Made by a program: the position numbers and the translations under genes. Positions 58,795 to 64,000 of a stretch of 64,000 bases of DNA are shown one piece after another. Origin of the DNA: Xanthomonas citri pv. mangiferaeindicae (GTDB taxonomy: Bacteria; Pseudomonadota; Gammaproteobacteria; Xanthomonadales; Xanthomonadaceae); contig CP016836.1 of assembly GCA_002240395.1 (NCBI GenBank), forward strand, positions 1,860,001 to 1,924,000. Reading direction: 5' to 3'. Under the pieces are notes generated by a model, which saw only the letters and a program-made list of their open reading frames with translations, searched no databases and was not told the DNA's origin. How positions within the stretch are numbered: the stretch's first letter is position 1; every line of letters begins with the position of its first letter.

Positions 58795-59406
58795 TTACCC
58801 GACTCGTCCGAAGAGCCCGAGCACCAGACGGCCGCTGGCGAGCAGGAAGCCATCGTGGATGCGTAGGCTCACGATCAGTTCGAGCACCAGCGCCAGCACG
58901 AGGATCCACCGCAAGGGCAGGCGCGCGGCGATCGCGAAGCCGAGCATCGCAAAGCCGGTGTCTGCCAGCGAGTTGAGAATGCTGTCGCCGTGGTAGTCCG
59001 GCGCGGCGTTGGTCGCGTTGTTCAGAAGCGCGATGACCCAGGGCGTGTTTTCGACGATCTCCCAGGCGGTGCTGCTGATCAGCGCCAGCACCGCGCGGTC
59101 GATGCGTGGCCAGCGCGGACGCAGCCAGGTGAAGACGAGATAGAGCCCCATCCCGAAGACGACGTGGAGTAGCGAGTAGGGGTCGGCGACCTGTTGGGAG
59201 TTCTGCACGGGTTCGTCGCTGAACTGCCACAGCGTGACCACGCCACAGGGGCAGACCAGGCTGCGACCGAGCACGCGCAGCCACAGCACGTGCAGGCCCA
59301 GTGTCGCCAGCACGATCAGGTCGTCGTGGCGCAGCCAGCGCAGGCGTGGGAAGGCCAGTCTGTCCTCCAGGCGCCAGCCCGAGCGCCAGGATCGGGGCCG
59401 GTTCAC
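58795..59406 (-). CDS. DUF2585 (UPF0314) membrane protein
   Basis: A 203-residue membrane protein with about five hydrophobic segments. DUF2585 marks are LWLRVLGRSLVCPCGVVTLWQFSDEPVQNSQQVADPYSLLHVVFGMGLY, STAWEIVENTPWVIALLNN and YHGDSILNSLADTGFAMLGF, rich in polar residues placed at membrane edges (H, E, N, D). Function unknown. Convergent with the MFS gene and divergent from crtZ. Confidence 0.85.
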   Translation of the reverse strand: MNRPRSWRSGWRLEDRLAFPRLRWLRHDDLIVLATLGLHVLWLRVLGRSLVCPCGVVTLWQFSDEPVQNSQQVADPYSLLHVVFGMGLYLVFTWLRPRWPRIDRAVLALISSTAWEIVENTPWVIALLNNATNAAPDYHGDSILNSLADTGFAMLGFAIAARLPLRWILVLALVLELIVSLRIHDGFLLASGRLVLGLFGRVG

Positions 59407-59493
59407 GGGCGTCGCGACCGCTGGGTCATGCGGCCCTGACGCGGCCTTTCACGGCACGCGGGTACGCTGTCGCATCCGCCTGCGACGCTGGCC

Positions 59494-60006
59494 ATGTCCC
59501 TGCTTACCAACACTGCGGTCTTCCTCTGCACACTGGCTGCGATGGAGTGGGTGGCCTGGGCCGCGCACAAATACATCATGCACGGCTGGGGGTGGGGCTG
59601 GCATCGTTCGCACCATGTGCCGCGGCAAGGGCGCTTCGAGAAGAACGACCTGTTCGCGGTGGTGTTCGCCGGCATCGCGATCGCGCTGATCTATCTGGGG
59701 ACGAACGGCTGGCCGCCGTTGCAATGGATCGGCGCGGGCATGACTGCCTATGGCGCGCTCTACTTCATCGCGCACGATGGCCTGGTGCACCAGCGCTGGC
59801 CATTCCGCTACGTGCCGCGCCGCGGCTATCTCAAACGCCTGTACCAGGCCCATCGCATGCACCACGCGGTGGACGGCAAGGACGGCTGCGTGTCGTTCGG
59901 CTTCCTGTGGGCGCCCTCGGTGGACCGGCTCAAGACCGATCTGCGGCGCATCCACGGCGGCCCGCTGCGCCGGCAGGATACGCGCAGGTCAGATCCCCGC
60001 GCCTGA
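59494..60006 (+). CDS. crtZ: Beta-carotene hydroxylase
   Basis: Non-haem di-iron membrane hydroxylase that adds 3-OH groups to beta-carotene, giving zeaxanthin; 170 residues. The four histidine motifs are present: HKYIMHG, HRSHH, HDGLVH and HRMHHA. GWGWHRSHHVPRQGRFEKNDLFAVVF and YFIAHDGLVHQRWPFRYVPRRGYLKRLYQAHRMHHAV are typical of CrtZ. It faces the crtB gene tail to tail with an 18-base overlap. Confidence 0.94.
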   Translation: MSLLTNTAVFLCTLAAMEWVAWAAHKYIMHGWGWGWHRSHHVPRQGRFEKNDLFAVVFAGIAIALIYLGTNGWPPLQWIGAGMTAYGALYFIAHDGLVHQRWPFRYVPRRGYLKRLYQAHRMHHAVDGKDGCVSFGFLWAPSVDRLKTDLRRIHGGPLRRQDTRRSDPRA

Positions 60007-60933
60007 GGTCGGCGGCCGCTGCCACAGTTGCGTCGGACGCGCGGGCGGGGCCTGCCACCGCGAACCCACCGCGGTGCCGGCGGCGCGCAGGAGCAGACGC
60101 AGCTTGGTCGCACGCGAGGTGCTGACCCGCCGATCCCAGGCCCGCGCACCCTCGCGCTCGACCCGCAGGCCGATTTCGCGATAGACCCCGTGGGCGGTGG
60201 CCACCGCCCACGCCGAGCGCAGCGGCAGCGCCGTTAGGCCGTGCCGGGCGGAGGCGTAGTAGGGCTCGGCGGCGCGCACGAGCGCTGCGGCCATCTCGGC
60301 CAATGCGTGCCGGCGGCGAGGGTCGGCCAGTTCGGCCCTCGGCACCCGGTGCGCGGCCAGCCAGGTCTCGGGCAGATAGCAGCGGCCGAGCTGCGCGTCG
60401 TCGACGATATCGCGGGCGATGTTGGTCAGTTGGAACGCCAGGCCGAGGTCGCAGGCGCGGTCGAGGGTGGCCTCGTCGTGCGCGCCCATGATGCGCGCCA
60501 TCATTAGCCCGACCACGCCGGCGACGTGGTAGCAGTAGCGCAGCGTGTCATCGAGCGTGTCGTAGCGCTGACCCTCGACGTCCATCGCAAAGCCGTCCAG
60601 ATGCGCCAGCGGCAGCGAGATCGGGATGCGGTGCGCGCGGGCGACCGCCTGCAGCGCGGCGAACGCGGGCTCTGTCATCGTCTCACCTGCGTAGGCGCGG
60701 TGGGTCTGCGCATAGAGCTCGCGCAGACGCTCGGCGCCGCGGCCGTCCGGCTCGATCGCGCCGCCCGCGCCCAGTTGCTGGCTATCGACAACGTCATCGC
60801 AATGGCGGCACCAGGCGTAGAGCAGCACGGCACTACGACGGGTGCGGGCGTCGAACAACCGCGACGCGGTGGCGAAGCTCTTGGAGCCGACCGCGATCGT
60901 GCGATGCGCGTGCGCGAGCAGCGCGTCGCTCAT
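59989..60933 (-). CDS. crtB: Phytoene synthase
   Basis: Head-to-head condensation of two geranylgeranyl-PP to phytoene; 314 residues. The motifs are SFATASRLF, the first aspartate-rich WCRHCDDVVD, YCYHVAGVVGLMMARIMG, and DLGLAFQLTNIARDIVDDAQLGRCYLP with the second aspartate motif. It starts within the crtI stop (four-base overlap), as the last gene of the crtXYIB unit. Confidence 0.95.
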   Translation of the reverse strand: MSDALLAHAHRTIAVGSKSFATASRLFDARTRRSAVLLYAWCRHCDDVVDSQQLGAGGAIEPDGRGAERLRELYAQTHRAYAGETMTEPAFAALQAVARAHRIPISLPLAHLDGFAMDVEGQRYDTLDDTLRYCYHVAGVVGLMMARIMGAHDEATLDRACDLGLAFQLTNIARDIVDDAQLGRCYLPETWLAAHRVPRAELADPRRRHALAEMAAALVRAAEPYYASARHGLTALPLRSAWAVATAHGVYREIGLRVEREGARAWDRRVSTSRATKLRLLLRAAGTAVGSRWQAPPARPTQLWQRPPTSGAGI

Positions 60934-62420
60934 GGCGCCGCGCTGTCCAGCATCAATGCGGCGGTGGCCTTGGCCGAGCCGACGACGCCGGGCACGCCGG
61001 CACCGGGATGGGTGCCGGCCCCGACGAGGTAGAGATTGGGAATGTCGGCGTCTCGGTTGTGCGGACGGAACCATGCGCTCTGGGTCAGCACCGGTTCGAG
61101 CGAGAACGCCGAGCCGTGGTGTGCGTTGAGCGTGTCGCGGAAATCGAACGGGGTGATGAAGCGGCTGGTGACCAGTTGCTGACGCAGGCCGGGCATGTAG
61201 AAGCGCTCGAGGTAGTCGAAGATGCGGTCGCGGTAGCGGGGCCCTTCGATATCCCAGTCGATGTCGGCGTTGCCCAGGTGCGGCACCGGTGCGAGCACGT
61301 AGTGGCTGCCGCAGCCCGGCGGTGCGAGCGATGGATCGGTCGCGCAGGGCGCATGCAGGTAGAGCGAAAAGTCGTTGGGGAGCGTCGGGCCGTCGAAGAT
61401 CTCATCGATCAGTCCGCGGTAGCGCTGGCCGAAGCACACGGTGTGATGCCGCAACTGCTCGTGACGGCGATCGAGGCCGAAGTACAACACGAACAGCGAC
61501 ATGCTGAAGCGCTTGCGTTTGAGCGCGGCCGCCTGCTGTGCGCCGCGCGGATGGTGGCCGAGCAAGCGATCGTAGGTGTGCACGACATCGGCATTGGAGG
61601 CCAGCGCGTCGAGCGCGAACTGCCGGCCGTCGGTCAACTGCACGCCGGTGGCGCGCGACTGCGCGACCTCGATCCGGGCGACATCCGCATTGAGTTCGAT
61701 GCGCCCGCCCATGTCCTCGAACAGCCGCACCAGCCCGCGCACCAGCGCACCGGTGCCGCCACGCGGGAACCACACCCCCCACTGCCGCTCCAGCGCGTGG
61801 ATCAGCGTGTAGATGGACGAGGTCTTGAACGGATTGCCGCCGACCAGCAGCGAATGGAACGAGAATGCCTGGCGCAGCTGCTCGTCCTGGATGAAGCGCG
61901 CCACCATGCCGTACACGCTCTTCCAGGCCTGCAGCCGGGCCAGACGCGGGCCGGCAGCGAGCATGTCGCGGAACGACAGGAATGGCACTGCGCCCAGTTC
62001 GACATAGCCGGCCTCGAAGACGTCCTTGGAATACGCCAGAAAACGCCGATAGCCGGCGACATCGGCCGGATTGCGCGCGTGGATCTGGCGGTCGAGCGCC
62101 TCCTGGTCGTTGGCATAGTCGAAGTGCGAGCCATCCTCCCAACACAGCCGATAGAACGGCTCGACCGGCAGCAGCTCGACGTAGTCGGCCATGCGCCGGC
62201 CGGTCAGCGCGAACAGTTCTTCCAGCGCCGAAGGGTCGGTGATCACGGTCGGGCCGGCGTCGAAGACGAAGCCCTGGTCTTCGTAGACGTAGGCGCGGCC
62301 GCCCGGCTTGTCGCGCTTTTCGAGCAGCGTGGTCTGCCAGCCGCCGGCCTGCAGCCGGATGGCGAGCGCGAGCCCGCCGAAACCCGCGCCGATGACCACG
62401 GCGCGTTTGGGTGACGTCAT
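60930..62420 (-). CDS. crtI: Phytoene desaturase (lycopene-forming)
   Basis: FAD-dependent four-step desaturase from phytoene to lycopene; 496 residues. The dinucleotide fold is AVVIGAGFGGLALAIRLQAGGW with EKRDKPGGRAYVYEDQGFVFDAGPTVITDP, and the C-terminal CrtI signature is NLYLVGAGTHPGAGVPGVVGSAKATAALML. It overlaps crtY and crtB by four bases each (ATGA). Confidence 0.95.
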   Translation of the reverse strand: MTSPKRAVVIGAGFGGLALAIRLQAGGWQTTLLEKRDKPGGRAYVYEDQGFVFDAGPTVITDPSALEELFALTGRRMADYVELLPVEPFYRLCWEDGSHFDYANDQEALDRQIHARNPADVAGYRRFLAYSKDVFEAGYVELGAVPFLSFRDMLAAGPRLARLQAWKSVYGMVARFIQDEQLRQAFSFHSLLVGGNPFKTSSIYTLIHALERQWGVWFPRGGTGALVRGLVRLFEDMGGRIELNADVARIEVAQSRATGVQLTDGRQFALDALASNADVVHTYDRLLGHHPRGAQQAAALKRKRFSMSLFVLYFGLDRRHEQLRHHTVCFGQRYRGLIDEIFDGPTLPNDFSLYLHAPCATDPSLAPPGCGSHYVLAPVPHLGNADIDWDIEGPRYRDRIFDYLERFYMPGLRQQLVTSRFITPFDFRDTLNAHHGSAFSLEPVLTQSAWFRPHNRDADIPNLYLVGAGTHPGAGVPGVVGSAKATAALMLDSAAP

Positions 62421-63586
62421 TGCATGTTCCTCGAGGCGATAGGGGTGCCGCGCACGGCGCGCCAAGCCGCCGCGACCGGCACCGGCGGCTTGCCGGCGAC
62501 GATGCGCAGCTTGTCCAGCAGTTGCAGCCGGTCGGCATAGAACCGGGCGATGAGACCGGCCGGCAGGCCGTAGAAGCGCTGCATCACACGCCAGCGGTCT
62601 TGCGGGCGGCCGGCGCGGAACAGCATGCGGTTGAGCGCGCGGAAGAACGTCTGACGCTGCCAGTGCGCGCGCGCTTCGTCCCGGGTGAGTGCGTACAGGG
62701 ACTCGGCATCGAGCTTTTGGCTTGCGACGATGCGGTCGGCGAGCCGGACGGCGTGCGGCAGCGAGTAGCCGGTGGTGGCGTGGAACAACCCGGCGGCAAG
62801 GCCGGCGCGCGGCTGATGGCCGCCTTCGTCCCAGAACGCATCGACATCGCCGTCGAGCACGATCGGCAGCACGCCGCGTTCCTCGCGCAGGCAGGCGGCC
62901 ACCTGCCAGCCACGGTTGCGTGCGTAGCGGTCGATGTTCGCGCCGAGCGCATCGAAATCGGGCCGGTCGTCGTCGACGTAGTGGGTGTCCTCCACCAGCA
63001 CGGTGTCAGCCGAGAACGGCAGCAGGTAGACGAAGCGGTAGCCCAGCCCCTGGGCCACATCGGCGTCCATGATCACCGGCAGTTCGAGCCCGTGCGGTTG
63101 CGCGGTGCGCAGCACGCGGCCGAGAAACGCCTGGTGGCCGAGCGCCATGAACCGGCTGGCGCGCGCGCCGCGGCCATCGACGACGGCGCCGGCGGTGAGT
63201 GTGCGGCCATCGCCGAGCACGACATGCGTCGGCGCCAGTTCGACGACCGCCGTGTCGCAGTGCAGCGCGTCGCCGAGGGCGTCGCGCAGACGCGCTGCGA
63301 GGGTGTCCGACAGCACGCTGGCGTAACCGCCGTCCAGGCGCCGTTGCCGCTCGGGGAAACGCACCGTGTACGCCGGCCAGTGGCGATGCACCAGCGGTGC
63401 CAGCCAGTGCCGCTGCGCGTCGGTCAGGTCGCTGTCGTGGAACGACCAGGTGTGGTTGCCGCAGGGCTGGGGGCCGCGCTCGAGCATCAGCACGCGCAGG
63501 TCGGGACGGGTATCGCGCAGGCGCAACGCGATCAGCGCGTTGGCCAACCCGGCGCCGACCAGGATCAGGTCATGGTGCGCATCCAT
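62417..63586 (-). CDS. crtY: Lycopene beta-cyclase
   Basis: Converts lycopene to beta-carotene; 389 residues, typical of the CrtY-type cyclases. Features: DLILVGAGLANALIALRLRDTRPDLRVLMLERGPQPCGNHTWSFHDSDL (FAD/NAD fold with the NHTWS block), RFVYLLPFSADTVLVEDTHY, and GLAAGLFHATTGYSLPHAVRLADRI and RFYGLPAGLIARFYADRL. The start shares one base with the crtX stop (TGATG). Confidence 0.95.
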   Translation of the reverse strand: MDAHHDLILVGAGLANALIALRLRDTRPDLRVLMLERGPQPCGNHTWSFHDSDLTDAQRHWLAPLVHRHWPAYTVRFPERQRRLDGGYASVLSDTLAARLRDALGDALHCDTAVVELAPTHVVLGDGRTLTAGAVVDGRGARASRFMALGHQAFLGRVLRTAQPHGLELPVIMDADVAQGLGYRFVYLLPFSADTVLVEDTHYVDDDRPDFDALGANIDRYARNRGWQVAACLREERGVLPIVLDGDVDAFWDEGGHQPRAGLAAGLFHATTGYSLPHAVRLADRIVASQKLDAESLYALTRDEARAHWQRQTFFRALNRMLFRAGRPQDRWRVMQRFYGLPAGLIARFYADRLQLLDKLRIVAGKPPVPVAAAWRAVRGTPIASRNMQ

Positions 63587-64000
63587 CAGGCGGCCTCGGC
63601 CAAAACCGGGCGGGCAGTGGTCGCCACCGCCTCCGCGATCCTGGCGGCACGCGCGCTGCCGCCCGCGGCCTGCGCCGCGACGCCCAGCGCCTGCGCACGC
63701 TGCCCGAAGCCCGGTTCGTCGAGCAGCCGGGAGAGCAGGCGTTGCAGCGTGCTGGCGCCGGCCAGGTGCGCGGAGGCTTTCAGGCCGGCGCCGGCGTGGA
63801 CCACGCGCGCCGCGACGCCAGGCTGGTCGAAGGCGATCGGCAGCGCGAGGATCGGGGTCCCAGCGACGCAGGCATCGAGGACAGTATTGAGCCCGGCGTG
63901 CGAGATCACCGCATCGGCGCGCGCGAGCATCGCGCGCTGCGGTACGAAGTCGACGACCTCGATCGCACCGGGGATTTGCAGGCTGCGCGCCTGGGCCGGC
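63586..64000 (-). CDS. crtX: Zeaxanthin glucosyltransferase, 3' part (cut by window end)
   Basis: The C-terminal 137 residues of a UDP-sugar glycosyltransferase, open to the window edge. The acceptor/donor-site motif SHAGLNTVLDACVAGTPILALPIAFDQPGVAARVVHAGAG is that of CrtX/MGT-type enzymes. With crtZ and crtYIB it indicates zeaxanthin glucosides as the end product. The remaining N-terminal two thirds, and a likely crtE, lie beyond the window. Confidence 0.88.
   Translation of the reverse strand, partial: PAQARSLQIPGAIEVVDFVPQRAMLARADAVISHAGLNTVLDACVAGTPILALPIAFDQPGVAARVVHAGAGLKASAHLAGASTLQRLLSRLLDEPGFGQRAQALGVAAQAAGGSARAARIAEAVATTARPVLAEAA

Noticed and set aside
1..64000. CRISPR arrays, rRNA operons, tRNA genes, insertion sequences
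   Set aside because: No regularly spaced repeats, rRNA landmarks, full cloverleaf sequences or transposase genes were recognised in the window.

Overview
The window is high-GC, tightly packed chromosomal DNA from a gammaproteobacterium, most likely a member of the Xanthomonadaceae (Lysobacter / Luteimonas / Pseudoxanthomonas type). Support for this is an S46 dipeptidyl-peptidase, a TorF-type porin, the DUF3348-DUF802-OmpA-DUF2894 gene set, an sX13-like small RNA downstream of polA, an H-NS protein ending in the YRDPDN...NTWSGRGR motif, and a REP-type palindrome of the kind seen in this family. The genus is an inference. No rRNA, tRNA, CRISPR array, insertion sequence or complete prophage was recognised.

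Layout. 1-3.7 kb: sugar MFS transporter (cut by the window start) divergent from a secreted GH92 alpha-mannosidase. 4.1-10.1 kb: YqhA-type membrane protein, a REP-like palindrome, uvrD, a universal stress protein, a small hypothetical and an S46 peptidase. 10.3-14.2 kb (minus strand): Gfo/Idh/MocA oxidoreductase, DUF2782 lipoprotein, a lipoprotein fusing an HExxH protease to a TPM domain, and a DUF3667 protein. 14.4-17.1 kb: polA, followed by an sX13-like sRNA and a separate group of GGA-loop hairpins. 17.9-22.4 kb (minus): RluA-type pseudouridine synthase, hemF, a small membrane protein and an S9 peptidase. 22.7-29.7 kb (plus): CIO-type cytochrome bd (cydAB), YcgL, a 1096-residue membrane-anchored ankyrin protein and a TonB-C-like secreted protein. 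29.8-30.9 kb: an Xre/RES toxin-antitoxin pair with a clear autoregulatory promoter. 31-34.1 kb: lipoprotein, DUF924, cardiolipin synthase, rpmG and rpmB. 34.6-39.1 kb (minus): a MotAB/ZorAB-like membrane-motor operon, next to an Xre regulator and an H-NS protein. 41-49.7 kb (plus): torF-kdpABCDE potassium uptake. 49.8-52.5 kb: quinone oxidoreductase, a ToxR-type winged-helix regulator and a LuxR-type regulator with a degenerate receiver. 52.8-56.9 kb (plus): an unusual cassette with a GH108 muramidase (frameshifted), two DUF2589 paralogues, small proteins, a secreted protein and holin-like membrane proteins. 56.9-59.4 kb: GNAT, Fsr-like MFS and DUF2585. 59.5-64 kb: crtZ convergent with crtXYIB (crtX cut by the window end), a zeaxanthin-glucoside carotenoid pathway.

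The two best candidates for under-described systems are the ZorAB-like motor operon without Zorya effectors (34.6-39.1 kb) and the DUF2589 / muramidase / holin-like cassette with its flanking regulators (50.9-56.9 kb). Non-coding highlights are the sX13-like sRNA, the four GGA-loop hairpins that look like CsrA/RsmA targets, the TA promoter-operator, and 11-bp-spaced direct repeats upstream of torF-kdp.
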